Shown: positions 14,394 through 25,460, numbered from the stretch's first letter. The stretch: 33,825 nucleotides of DNA from Streptomyces sp. SBT349 (GCF_001083795.1 NZ_LAVK01000034.1:1-33825), one strand, 5' to 3'. Notes: generated by a model from the sequence alone, not told the origin. Translations and numbers: made by a program.

Positions 14394-16460
14394 TCAGTTC
14401 AACGGCTGGAAGGTCTCGAAGGCCGTCTCGCGCAGGGTGGAGCACGTCCTGTCGTTCCAGGCGTCGGCCGCACAGGTGATCATGATCGCGTAGCCGTGGG
14501 AGGCGTCGATCCTGAAACCCCTGTCCAGCACGTGTACCCGGGTACCCCCTTCGGTTCTCTCGAAATGCCAGTCGGCGACGGTCGGATAGTCGCGCCACTC
14601 CACCGCCTCGATGGAGATCCGCTGGTAGTCCGTGCTGTTGGTCCGTGTGCTCGGCTCCAGGTCCTCCCACGCCTCCACGGCGTCCTCGGTCGGGCTGTCG
14701 GTGAAGTCGACCTGGACCTTGGGGCCTTCGCCGCCCGGCGCGCTGTAGACGGCCCCCGAGTTCTGCCCCGACGTGCCGGTGCGCTCCCAGCCCTGGGGCA
14801 GGGATATGCGGAAGTTGAAGTCGGTGTCCTCGATCTCCGAGTATCCGGCCGGGGTTTCGGGGAGCTCGGCGCCCGGGTCGGTCTCGGGCGAGGTGCCCGG
14901 CGGCCCGTCCTCCTCGGGCGAGCCCTCCGGCGGCGGGTCGGCCGTGTCCGAGGGCCCGCCCGAGGGCTCCTCGCCGCCCGCCGGGTCCTCGGACTCCTCC
15001 TCGCCGTCCGGCGTGGGCGCCTCCTGCGTGGGGCCCTGCCCGCCGGTCTCCGTCTCGTCGTCCCCGCCGCCCGTGAGGGCCGTCGCCAGGGCGGCGCCCA
15101 GCAGCGCGAGCAGCGCCACCACCACGCCGGCGACGACCAGCGCGCGCCGGCGCCTCTCGTCCCCCGGGCGCGAGCCCCTCGTCGTGGTGCTCCCGCCCGC
15201 GCCCGTACGCGGGGGAACGGGCGTGGGCGGCGGGGTGGGCGCGTCGGCCCCGATCGCGGCCACCGACTGCGCCGGGGTGGGCGCCGCGTCGGGCACCAGC
15301 GTCGCGGGGACCGCGGGCGTCGCGGACCCGGGGGTGCCGGGCGCCTTCGAGGGCCTGGCCGGGGTGCCGGCCGGGCCGAGGCCGACGACCAGCGTCTTCG
15401 GCTCGTCGCCCGCGGGCTTCGCCGCGGGCTTCTCGGCCTCGGTCAGCGCCGCGGCGAGCATCCGGCCGGCCTCGGGCTCGTCCAGGCGCGCGGCCGGGTC
15501 CTTCCTCAGCAGCCCGGCGATCACCTCGGTCAGCGGTCCCGCCCTGCGGGGCGCGGGGACCGGGTCGTGCATGACGGCGGCGAGCGTGGCGATCGCCCCG
15601 CCCTCGTCGTAGGGCGGGCGGCCCTCGACGCAGCAGAACAGCAGGGCGCCCAGCGACCAGAGGTCGGCGGGCGGCCCCGGCGGCGCGCCCCTGGCGCGCT
15701 CGGGCGAGATGTAGGAGGGGGCGCCGACGAGCATGCCGGTGGAGGTGATCGACGGGTCGCCCTCGACCTTGGCGATGCCGAAGTCGGTGAGAACGACGCG
15801 GCCGTCCTCGTCGGCGATGATCACGTTGGACGGCTTGACGTCCCGGTGCAGGATGCCCGCGGCGTGCGCGGCGCGCAGCACTTCGAGCACGGCGAGCCCG
15901 GTCGCGGCGGCGCGGGCGGGCGACATGGGCCCGTCGTTGCGCACCACGTCGGCCAGCGACCGCCCCTCGATGAGCTCCATGACGATCCAGGGCCGGGAGC
16001 CCTCGTCCACCACGTCGTAGATGGTGACGACGCCTCGGCTGCGGATCGTCGCGATGGCCTTGGCCTCGCGCAGCGTCCGCGTGATCATCCGCTTCCGCTC
16101 GGAGTCGTCCACGCCGGGCGGCAGCCGAAGCTCCTTCACGGCCACGGCACGGCCGAGGACTTCGTCCGTCGCGTGCCACACCGTGCCCATGCCGCCGCGG
16201 CCGACGACGGAGCCCAGCCGGTACCGCCCGTTCAGCAGGCGCGCGGCGCGCACCGGCCGCGTCAGCTCCTCCGTCACATCCGCCGACGGCGCGGCCACCG
16301 GCGCGTCCGAGGGTTCCTCCACGCCCCCCTCCGCCGCCTTGTCCGCCGCCGCGTCGGCCGGCGTGTCCGCCGGCGCGCTGTCGGCGCGCGCCTTCTCGTC
16401 GCGGGGCTCCCGCTCCGGCATCTCGTCCGGCACGGCGGTGTCCCCGTTGTCTTGGCCCAT
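14394..16460 (-). CDS. Transmembrane Ser/Thr protein kinase (PknB type), active
   Basis: This 688-residue eukaryote-type kinase begins with an acidic, Ala/Pro-rich N-terminus (about 1-70). A complete kinase domain follows: YRLGSVVGRGGMGTVW, Lys109 in AVAVKEL, HRDVKPSN with Asp207, DFG at 226-228 and GAPSYISPE. After a Pro-rich linker come a membrane helix (about 440-463), an acidic stalk and an extracytoplasmic domain of about 150 residues. That domain (FRISLPQGWERTG to AFETFQPLN) resembles the C-terminal domain of the neighbouring pseudokinase. ATG 16460 is preferred because GGAGGGG lies at good spacing. ATG 16496 lacks one. It has no PASTA repeats, so it is not the cell-wall PknB. From memory, S. 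coelicolor has several adjacent kinase genes near its glpD/guaB region. Confidence 0.93.
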   Translation of the reverse strand: MGQDNGDTAVPDEMPEREPRDEKARADSAPADTPADAAADKAAEGGVEEPSDAPVAAPSADVTEELTRPVRAARLLNGRYRLGSVVGRGGMGTVWHATDEVLGRAVAVKELRLPPGVDDSERKRMITRTLREAKAIATIRSRGVVTIYDVVDEGSRPWIVMELIEGRSLADVVRNDGPMSPARAAATGLAVLEVLRAAHAAGILHRDVKPSNVIIADEDGRVVLTDFGIAKVEGDPSITSTGMLVGAPSYISPERARGAPPGPPADLWSLGALLFCCVEGRPPYDEGGAIATLAAVMHDPVPAPRRAGPLTEVIAGLLRKDPAARLDEPEAGRMLAAALTEAEKPAAKPAGDEPKTLVVGLGPAGTPARPSKAPGTPGSATPAVPATLVPDAAPTPAQSVAAIGADAPTPPPTPVPPRTGAGGSTTTRGSRPGDERRRRALVVAGVVVALLALLGAALATALTGGGDDETETGGQGPTQEAPTPDGEEESEDPAGGEEPSGGPSDTADPPPEGSPEEDGPPGTSPETDPGAELPETPAGYSEIEDTDFNFRISLPQGWERTGTSGQNSGAVYSAPGGEGPKVQVDFTDSPTEDAVEAWEDLEPSTRTNSTDYQRISIEAVEWRDYPTVADWHFERTEGGTRVHVLDRGFRIDASHGYAIMITCAADAWNDRTCSTLRETAFETFQPLN

Positions 16461-16610
16461 GCGTCCCCTCCGGCTTCCCCGGCCATTGTCACCCATTCCG
16501 CCGACACCCGGGCCGCGGGGCGCGTCAGGCCGAGCCCGCGACGCGTCTACGTCACGGCCGCGACGCCTCCATGCCGCGTCCAGGACACCCCCACGCCCCT
16601 CACCGCCCGC

Positions 16611-18317
16611 TCACAGTGGCACCGTGTCAGCGGCGCCGAGCCGGGCCGCGTCCGCGGTCTGGTCGTCCGGCTGGAGCTGCGACTCGCGCTCCGCCTCCAC
16701 CCTCTTCTCGTAGTGCTGCACCTCGCGTTCGACCTGTTCCGGGGTCCAGCCGAGCACCCCGGCCATCAGCTCGGCGCACTCGCGGGCGCTGCGCGTGCCG
16801 CGGTCGAACGTCTCGATGGAGATGCGCGTCCTGCGGGTGAGCACGTCCTCCAGGTGCCGCGCGCCCTCGTGCGAACAGGCGTAGACGATCTCGGCCTTGA
16901 GGTAGTCGTCGGCGGCGGGCAGCGGCTCGCCGAGGCGGGGGTCCTCGGCGACCAGGTCGAGCACCTCCTCCGTCAGCGACCCGTAGCGGCCCAGCAGATG
17001 CTCGATGCGGGCCTCGTGCAGCCCGACGCGGGTGGCCAGACGGGCCCTCGCGTTCCACAGCGCGTGGTACCCCTCGGCGCCCGCGAGCCGCACCTCCTCG
17101 GTGCAGCACTCGGCGACGCGCTGGTCGAGCCCGTGGACGGCCGCGTCCACCGCGTCCTTGGCCATCACCCGGTAGGTCGTGTACTTGCCGCCCGCCACCA
17201 CCACGAGCCCCGGCACCGGGTGCGCCACCGTGTGCTCGCGCGACAGCTTGCTGGTGGCGTCCGACTCACCGGCCAGCAACGGGCGCAGGCCCGCGTAGAC
17301 GCCCTCGACGTCGTCGCGGGTGAGCGGCACGGCCAGCACGGAGTTGAGGTGGTCGAGCAGGTAGTCGATGTCGGCGCTCGACGCCGCGGGGTGCGCCTTG
17401 TCCAGGTCCCACGCGGTGTCCGTGGTGCCGATGATCCAGTGCCTGCCCCACGGGATGACGAACAGCACGCTGGTCTCGGTGCGCAGGATCAGCCCGGTCG
17501 AGGAGTGGATGCGGTCCTTGGGTACCACCAGGTGGATGCCCTTGGAGGCGCGCACATGGAACTGGCCGCGCTCGGCGATCATCGCCTGCGTGTCGTCCGT
17601 CCAGACGCCGGTGGCGTTGACCACCTGTTTGGCCCGCACCTCGTAGGTGCCGTCCTGCTCCAGGTCGCGCACCTTCACGCCGACGACGCGCTCGCCCTCG
17701 CGCAAGAACTCGGTCACCCGCGCCCGGTTCGCCATGTGCGCGCCGTAGCCCGCGGCCGTGCGGACCAGCGTGGCGACGTAGCGGGCGTCGTCCATCTGGG
17801 CGTCGTAGTACTGCAACGCGCCGACCAGCGCCTCCTTCTTCAGCGCGGGCGCGATCCGCAGCGCGTGCCGGCGCGTGAGGTGCCGGTGGTGGGGCAGCCC
17901 GCCGCCGCGGCCCGAGGACTTGGCCATGACGTCGTACATCGCCACGCCGGTCCCCGCGTACAGCCGCTCCCAGCCGCGGTGCTTGAGGGGGTAGAGGAAC
18001 GGGACGGGCCGCACCAGGTGCGGGGCGATCCGGTCCAGCAGCAGCCCGCGCTCCTTCAGCGCCTCGCGGACCAGGCTGAAGTCGAGCATCTCCAGATAGC
18101 GCAACCCGCCGTGGATCAGCTTGCTCGAACGGCTCGATGTCCCGGATGCCCAGTCCCGCGCCTCGACGAGCCCGGTGGCCAGGCCCCGGGTCACGGCGTC
18201 GAGCGCGGTTCCCGCCCCGACGATGCCCCCGCCGATCACGAGAACGTCGAGCTCGCGCTCCGACATCCGGGCCAGTGCCTCGGCCCGCTGTCCGGGGCCC
18301 AGTGCGGCTGTCCTCAC
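16611..18317 (-). CDS. glpD: Aerobic glycerol-3-phosphate dehydrogenase
   Basis: GlpD is a membrane-associated FAD enzyme oxidising glycerol-3-phosphate to dihydroxyacetone phosphate. The 568-residue protein has the FAD fold DVLVIGGGIVGAGTALDAVTRG, the GlpD signature SSRSSKLIHGGLRYLE, KGIHLVVPKDRI, VIPWGRHWIIGTTDT and VVVAGGKYTTYRVMAKD. The C-terminal helical domain includes CSHEGARHLEDVLTRRTRISIE. GTG 18317 (VRTAALGPGQRAEALARM) has GGAGG at six bases and agrees with the known family N-terminus. The open frame to 18452 is not needed. It is divergent from the sugar-nucleotide dehydrogenase-like gene. No glpK or glpF is next to it. Confidence 0.96.
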   Translation of the reverse strand: MRTAALGPGQRAEALARMSERELDVLVIGGGIVGAGTALDAVTRGLATGLVEARDWASGTSSRSSKLIHGGLRYLEMLDFSLVREALKERGLLLDRIAPHLVRPVPFLYPLKHRGWERLYAGTGVAMYDVMAKSSGRGGGLPHHRHLTRRHALRIAPALKKEALVGALQYYDAQMDDARYVATLVRTAAGYGAHMANRARVTEFLREGERVVGVKVRDLEQDGTYEVRAKQVVNATGVWTDDTQAMIAERGQFHVRASKGIHLVVPKDRIHSSTGLILRTETSVLFVIPWGRHWIIGTTDTAWDLDKAHPAASSADIDYLLDHLNSVLAVPLTRDDVEGVYAGLRPLLAGESDATSKLSREHTVAHPVPGLVVVAGGKYTTYRVMAKDAVDAAVHGLDQRVAECCTEEVRLAGAEGYHALWNARARLATRVGLHEARIEHLLGRYGSLTEEVLDLVAEDPRLGEPLPAADDYLKAEIVYACSHEGARHLEDVLTRRTRISIETFDRGTRSARECAELMAGVLGWTPEQVEREVQHYEKRVEAERESQLQPDDQTADAARLGAADTVPL

Positions 18318-18515
18318 GCCTGCCTCCTCAACAGGACGCTCCGCCAGCGCGGACGCCCACTCGCTCGCCTGCTCGTTCGGGTCATGTCCCGCTACCGATG
18401 CTCCCCCATTTCCGACGCTTTGGCGCGCCATCGGTCCGCCCCGGCGGTCCATCGGCTACATCTGTCATATACGCCCCTAATCAGACAGACAGGGGAGAAC
18501 GGAGCCGTACCGCGT

Positions 18516-19748
18516 ATGCCCGCTGATCTCGCCGTTCTCGGCCTGGAGCAGCTGGGACTGCCCGCCGCCCAGGCCGCCACCGCCGCCGGCATCGCCACCG
18601 TCGGCTTCACCCCCGAGTCCGGGAGTGCCGCCGGGCTGAACGCGGGCCGTCCCCCCGCGAGCGGCTCGCTCTCCGCCGCCGAACTGCGCCGCATGCTCGC
18701 CTCCGGTTTCCACGCCACCAGCGACCCGGCGGTGCTCGGCCGGGTCCGTACGGCGCTGATCTGCTCTCCTACCCCGCCGGGCGCCGGGCACGCGCCCGAT
18801 CTGAGCGCCGTGCGCGCCGCGGCCACGGCGCTCGCCGCGCGGCTGCGCCCCCGCACGCTGGTGGTCGTCGAGTCCGCCGTCCACCCGGGCACCACCGGGG
18901 ACGTGGTGCGCCCGCTGCTCGAACGCGGCTCGGGGCTGCGCGCCGGGCGCGACTTCCACCTGGCATGCGCCCCCGGCCGCCTCGACCCGGGCAGCCGCTC
19001 GTTCGGCTACGCCAACATCCCGCGCGTCATCGGCGGCCTCACCCCCGCCTGCACGGAGGCCGCCGCCGCGTTCTACGGGCGGCTGACGGACAAGGTGGTC
19101 AGGGCCAGGGGAGTGGCCGAGGCCGAGGCGGCGAAGGTCCTGGAGACCAACTTCAGGCACGTCAACACCGCCCTGGTCAACGAGATGGCGGTGCTCTGCC
19201 ACGAGCTCGGCGTCGACCTGTGGGACGTGCTGCGCTGCGCGGAGACCAAGCCGTTCGGCTTCCTCGCCTTCCGCCCCGGGCCGGGCGTCGGCGGCCACTC
19301 GGCCCCGGTGGACCCCGGCGGCAGGCTGCGCCTGGTCGGCCTGGCGCGCGAGGTCAACGAGCGCATGCCGCGCTATGTCACCGGACGGGCCGCGGCCCTG
19401 CTCAACGAGCACGGCAAGTCGGCGCGCGGCGCCCGCGTGCTGCTGCTCGGCGTCACCTACAAGCCCGACCTGCCCGACGAGGAGGGCGCGCCGGCCCGCG
19501 AGATCGCGACCCGGCTCATGGGCCTGGGCGCGCAGCTCACCTTCCACGACCCCTTCGTGCTGGGCTGGCGCGTGGCGGGCAGCCAGATCCCGCGCGCCGA
19601 CTCGCTCTACGACGCGGTGGCGGACGCCGACCTGACGCTGCTGCTCCAGCCGCACGCCACCTACGACTTGGCCGGCCTGGCCGCCAAGGCGCCGCTGCTG
19701 CTCGACACCAGGGGCGCCACCCCGGCGGGGGCCGCCAACCGGTTGTGA
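18516..19748 (+). CDS. Nucleotide-sugar dehydrogenase homologue lacking catalytic residues
   Basis: The 410 residues align along their length with UDP-glucose/UDP-ManNAc dehydrogenases. Recognisable stretches are VHPGTTGDVVRPLLE, VIGGLTPACTEAAAAFYGRL, ALVNEMAVLCHELGVDLWDV, TKPFGFLAFRPGPGVGGH and LLLGVTYKPDLPD. Key positions are changed: the GxGxxG loop reads GLEQLG, the ribose-binding Asp is lost (VGFTPES), the Glu of SPER is Gly154 (CAPGRLDPG), and the catalytic Cys of GGHCIPVDP is Ser262 (GGHSAPVDP). Lys207 is kept. It probably no longer oxidises a sugar nucleotide and may bind a ligand or partner instead. It stands alone between glpD and a PhoX-type gene. Confidence 0.82.
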   Translation: MPADLAVLGLEQLGLPAAQAATAAGIATVGFTPESGSAAGLNAGRPPASGSLSAAELRRMLASGFHATSDPAVLGRVRTALICSPTPPGAGHAPDLSAVRAAATALAARLRPRTLVVVESAVHPGTTGDVVRPLLERGSGLRAGRDFHLACAPGRLDPGSRSFGYANIPRVIGGLTPACTEAAAAFYGRLTDKVVRARGVAEAEAAKVLETNFRHVNTALVNEMAVLCHELGVDLWDVLRCAETKPFGFLAFRPGPGVGGHSAPVDPGGRLRLVGLAREVNERMPRYVTGRAAALLNEHGKSARGARVLLLGVTYKPDLPDEEGAPAREIATRLMGLGAQLTFHDPFVLGWRVAGSQIPRADSLYDAVADADLTLLLQPHATYDLAGLAAKAPLLLDTRGATPAGAANRL

Positions 19749-19763
19749 GCCAACCGGTTGTGA
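19734..19763. repeat. Perfect 15-bp tandem duplication at the dehydrogenase-like gene end
   Basis: GCCAACCGGTTGTGA occurs twice in tandem (19734-19748 and 19749-19763). The first copy encodes the last four residues plus the stop codon of the upstream gene, so the duplication has no coding effect. Confidence 0.85.
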
Positions 19764-19796
19764 GGCGCGCGCCCCCTCGCCTACGTTGGAAGGGCC

Positions 19797-21260
19797 ATGA
19801 GCGCGGGCGAGAGGACCACGGCGAACGGAGACGGGCGGCAGGCCATCAGCCGCCGGTCCTTCGTGGGGCGCTCGGGGCTCGCGCTCGCCGGAAGCGTCGG
19901 AGTGCTCGCGAGCGCCCCCGGCGCGCTGGCATGCGAGAGCGCCGTCGAACGCGCCGCCGGCTACGGCCCGCTGCGCCCCGATCCCGAGGGCGTGCTGTCG
20001 CTGCCCGAGGGCTTCTCGTACCGCGTCCTCACCAGGACCGGCGCCACCACCCTGACCACCGGCGAGCCCACCCCGGCCCGGCACGACGGCACCGGCACCT
20101 TCGAGGGCGCGCACGGCGCCGACCTGCTGGTCGTCAACCACGAGCTGCCCGGCCCCCGTTCGGACTGGGAGCACCCGGTGCCGCTGGCCGAGGACCTGGT
20201 CTACGACCCGGCCGCGTCCGGCGGCTGCACGGTGGTGGAGGTGCCGGGCGAGGGCGGCACGGTGCGGGAGTGGGTGGGCATCGCCGGGACCTCGACCAAC
20301 TGCGCGGGCGGCACCACCCCCTGGGGCACCTGGCTGACCTGCGAGGAGAACTCCGACCGCGCGGGCGAGAACGGCATGTCCCGCGACCACGGCTATGTCT
20401 TCGAGGTGGACCCCTACGACCTGGCCGCCGCGCGCGACCCGCGCCCGCTCCTGGCCCTGGGCCGTTTCGACCACGAGGCCGTCGTCGTGGACCCGCGGCG
20501 GGGCCATCTCTACCTGACCGAGGACGCCTCGGACCCCCACGGCCTCTTCTACCGCTGGGTCCCGCCCCGCGGCTTCCGCCACGGCCACGGCGCGCTGCGC
20601 GCGCTGGACGGCGAGGCGGGCACGCTCCAGGCGATGCGCTGCGTCGACGCGGAGGGGCGGTTCGTGGACGACCTCACGCGCGCCACCGAGGTCGGCACCG
20701 TCTACGGCGTGGAGTGGGTCGAGGTGCCGGACCGCGACGCACGCGAGACGTCGGTGCGCGAGCAGTTCGGCGAGGGGCGCGTCACCCGCGGCAGCAAGCT
20801 GGAGGGGATGTGGTGGGGGACCGGCGGGGTGCACGTCGTCTCCTCCTACGCCCGCGGCGAGAGCCCGGGGGCGCCCCACGACGGGCAGGTCTGGTTCCAC
20901 GACCCCAGGCGGCGCACGCTCACCCTGAAGGTGCTGCTCGGCTCGGACCGCGACCCGCTGGACCCGGGCCGCGTCGACGGCCCGGACAACATCACCGTCT
21001 CCCCCTACGGCGGCCTGATCATCGCCGAGGACGGCGAGGGCCACCAGCACCTGTTCGGCACGACCGGCGAGGGCGGCACGTTCCCCCTGGCCGGGAACGA
21101 GGTCAACGTCGGCACCGCCACCCGGCCCGCCTTCGGCGAGTTCACCGGAGTGAACTTCTCGCCCGACGGCCGCACGCTCTACGCCGCCATCCAGGAACCC
21201 GGCATCCTGCTGGCCGTCACCGGCCCCTGGCGCCGCCCTAACGGGAGCGGGCGACCGTGA
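19797..21260 (+). CDS. Tat-exported PhoX-family (DUF839) phosphatase-like protein
   Basis: This 487-residue exported protein has a twin-arginine signal (ISRRSFVGRSG followed by a hydrophobic run and APGALA). The PhoX/DUF839 beta-propeller part shows VVNHELPGPRSDWEH, GTSTNCAGGTTPWGTWLTCEEN (the Cys region that binds the metal cluster in PhoX), DHEAVVVDPRRGHLYLTEDA and the closing NFSPDGRTLYAAIQEPG. PhoX is a calcium/iron-dependent alkaline phosphatase, and many DUF839 proteins are uncharacterised. ATG 19797 has GGAAGGG just upstream. Its last 23 bases overlap the convergent guaB3 gene. No phosphate-regulon box was recognised upstream. Confidence 0.85.
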   Translation: MSAGERTTANGDGRQAISRRSFVGRSGLALAGSVGVLASAPGALACESAVERAAGYGPLRPDPEGVLSLPEGFSYRVLTRTGATTLTTGEPTPARHDGTGTFEGAHGADLLVVNHELPGPRSDWEHPVPLAEDLVYDPAASGGCTVVEVPGEGGTVREWVGIAGTSTNCAGGTTPWGTWLTCEENSDRAGENGMSRDHGYVFEVDPYDLAAARDPRPLLALGRFDHEAVVVDPRRGHLYLTEDASDPHGLFYRWVPPRGFRHGHGALRALDGEAGTLQAMRCVDAEGRFVDDLTRATEVGTVYGVEWVEVPDRDARETSVREQFGEGRVTRGSKLEGMWWGTGGVHVVSSYARGESPGAPHDGQVWFHDPRRRTLTLKVLLGSDRDPLDPGRVDGPDNITVSPYGGLIIAEDGEGHQHLFGTTGEGGTFPLAGNEVNVGTATRPAFGEFTGVNFSPDGRTLYAAIQEPGILLAVTGPWRRPNGSGRP

Positions 21261-22353
21261 CCTCCACGCGCTGGAACTCCTTGAGCTCCGAGTAGCCGGT
21301 GGTCGCCATGGCGCGGCGCAGGGCGCCGAAGAAGTTCATCGAGCCGTCCGGGATGTGCGAGGGGCCGGTCAGGATCTCCTCCGTCGTGCCCACGGTGCCC
21401 AGGTGCACCTTCTTGCCGCGCGGCACGTCCTCGTGCACCGCCTCCATGCCCCAGTGGTGCCCGCGCCCCGGCGCGTCCGTGGCCCGCGCCAGCGGCGACC
21501 CCATCATCACCGCGTCCGCGCCGCAGGCGACCGCCTTGGGCAGGTCACCCGACCAGCCCACGCCCCCGTCCGCGATGACGTGCACATACCGCCCGCCCGA
21601 CTCGTCCATGTAGTCCCGGCGCGCCGCCGCCACGTCGGCCACCGCGGTGGCCATCGGCACCTGGATGCCCAGCACGTTCCGCGTGGTGTGGGCCGCGCCC
21701 CCGCCGAAGCCGACGAGCACCCCGGCCGCGCCGGTCCGCATCAGATGCAGCGCCGCGGTGTACGTGGCGCAGCCGCCCACGATCACCGGCACGTCCAGCT
21801 CGTAGATGAACTGCTTGAGGTTCAGCGGCTCGGCCGCGCCCGACACGTGCTCCGCCGACACCGTGGTGCCGCGGATGACGAAGAGGTCCACGCCCGCGTC
21901 GAGGACCACCTTGGAGAACTGCGCGGTCCGCTGCGGCGACAGCGCGGCGGCCGTCACCACGCCCGCCTCCCTGACCTCGCGCAGCCGCCGGAAGATCAGC
22001 TCCTCGCGGATCGGCGCCGCGTAGATCTCCTGGAGGCGGCGGTTCGCCGAGGACTCCTCCAGCCCGGCGATCTCGTCGAGCAGCGGCTCGGGGTCCTCGT
22101 ACCGGGTCCACAGACCCTCCAGGTTCAGCACCCCGAGCCCGCCCAGCTCGCCGATCCTGATCGCCGTGGCCGGTGAGACCACCGAGTCCATCGGCGCCGC
22201 CAGGAAGGGCAGCTCGAAGCGGTAGGCGTCGATCTGCCAGGCGATCGAGACCTCCTTGGGGTCACGCGTCCGCCGGCTCGGCACCACGGCGATGTCGTCG
22301 AACGCGTAGGCCCGCCGTCCGCGCTTGCCGCGCCCGATCTCGATCTCGGTCAC
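21238..22353 (-). CDS. guaB3: GuaB3-family IMP dehydrogenase-related protein
   Basis: This 371-residue TIM-barrel protein is related to IMP dehydrogenase but has no CBS domains. Motifs include YAFDDIAVVPSRRTRDP, LPFLAAPMDSVVSP, VIVGGCATYTAALHLMRTGAAG, ADGGVGWSGDLPKAVACGADAVMMGSPLA and the C-terminal MATTGYSELKEFQRVEV. At the catalytic-loop position where IMPDH has SICTTR, this protein reads AAHTTR with His222 in place of the nucleophilic Cys. GTG 22353 follows guaB2 by 16 nt, so both are co-transcribed. The exact reaction of actinobacterial GuaB3 is not settled. A regulatory or altered oxidoreductase role fits. The 3' end overlaps the PhoX-type gene. Confidence 0.93.
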   Translation of the reverse strand: MTEIEIGRGKRGRRAYAFDDIAVVPSRRTRDPKEVSIAWQIDAYRFELPFLAAPMDSVVSPATAIRIGELGGLGVLNLEGLWTRYEDPEPLLDEIAGLEESSANRRLQEIYAAPIREELIFRRLREVREAGVVTAAALSPQRTAQFSKVVLDAGVDLFVIRGTTVSAEHVSGAAEPLNLKQFIYELDVPVIVGGCATYTAALHLMRTGAAGVLVGFGGGAAHTTRNVLGIQVPMATAVADVAAARRDYMDESGGRYVHVIADGGVGWSGDLPKAVACGADAVMMGSPLARATDAPGRGHHWGMEAVHEDVPRGKKVHLGTVGTTEEILTGPSHIPDGSMNFFGALRRAMATTGYSELKEFQRVEVTVARSR

Positions 22354-22369
22354 GGGGGAACACCCTTCC

Positions 22370-24581
<2,212 letters not shown>

Positions 24582-24848
24582 CGGTCCATGGTGCACCGTC
24601 GCCGCACGGTCCGGACCACCGCCGGCGGAGTTGTGCACCGAAGCGTTATGTGCGGCGGGAGCGTTGTGCGCGGGAGCACCGAACGACATGTCCCGGGCCC
24701 TCCCCTCGCGCCAGGCCGACTCGTCCCCATGGAGCGTCATACCTTCAAGGATGCGGCACCGGCCACGCTTTTGATCCGCCGCACCTCACCGGACGGGGTG
24801 AGCGCCACCGCCGCGCTCCCCGTCCGGCCTGCTGAGACCCCCTGCGGG

Positions 24849-25460
24849 TCAGCGGACAAGACCCCAGCGGAAGCCGAGCGCCACCGCGTGCGCGCGGTCG
24901 GAGGCCCCCAGCTTCTTGAACAGCCGACGGGCGTGCGTCTTGACCGTGTCCTCGGAGAGAAAGAGCTCGCGCCCGATCTCGGCGTTCGACCGGCCGTGAC
25001 TCATCCCCTCCAGGACCTGGATCTCGCGGGCGGTGAGCGTCGGCGCCGCGCCCATGTCCGAGGAACGCAGCCGGCGCGGCGCGAGCCGCCAGGTCGGGTC
25101 GGCGAGCGCCTGGGTGACGGTGGCGCGCAGCTCCGCCCTGGACGCGTCCTTGTGGAGGTACCCCCGGGCCCCGGCCGCGACGGCGAGCGCCACGCCGTCG
25201 AGGTCCTCGGCGACGGTGAGCATGATGATGCGCGCACCGGGGTCGGCGGAAAGAAGGCGCCGGACGGTTTCCACACCGCCGAGGCCGGGCATCCGGACGT
25301 CCATCAGAATCAGGTCGGAACGGTCGGCACCCCAGCGGCGCAGCACCTCCTCGCCGTTGGCGGCCGTCGTGACCCGCTCCACACCGGGCACGGTCGCGAC
25401 CGCGCGGCGGAGTGCCTCCCGGGCGAGCGGGGAGTCGTCGCAGACAAGGACGGAAGTCAT
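24849..25460 (-). CDS. bldM: Developmental response regulator BldM
   Basis: BldM is an orphan response regulator required for aerial hyphae and sporulation. It acts as a homodimer on early genes and with WhiI on later ones. The 203 residues equal the S. coelicolor length. The receiver has VLVCDDSPLAREALRR, Asp54 in LILMDVRMPG and GYLHKDASRAEL, and the LuxR-type helix-turn-helix has LTAREIQVLEGMSHGRSNAEIGRELFLSEDTVKTHARRL. ATG 25460 has GGAGGG upstream. A sigma-BldN-type promoter lies about 100 bp upstream, with an inverted repeat in the leader. It is divergent from whiD across 402 bp, as in S. coelicolor. Confidence 0.96.
   Translation of the reverse strand: MTSVLVCDDSPLAREALRRAVATVPGVERVTTAANGEEVLRRWGADRSDLILMDVRMPGLGGVETVRRLLSADPGARIIMLTVAEDLDGVALAVAAGARGYLHKDASRAELRATVTQALADPTWRLAPRRLRSSDMGAAPTLTAREIQVLEGMSHGRSNAEIGRELFLSEDTVKTHARRLFKKLGASDRAHAVALGFRWGLVR

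Noticed and set aside
16461..16496. Kinase start at ATG 16496
   Set aside because: No ribosome-binding site is present there. ATG 16460 has GGAGGGG at good spacing.
18477..21050. Very long minus-strand open frame (over 850 codons) opposite the dehydrogenase-like and PhoX-type genes
   Set aside because: It has an Arg/Ala/Gly/Val composition with no domain and lies exactly antisense to two recognisable genes. It is a GC-driven shadow frame.
24582..24740. Longer sigma factor start at 24740
   Set aside because: The ribosome-binding sequence is one base from the ATG, and the added 53 residues are low complexity and unlike ECF sigma factors.
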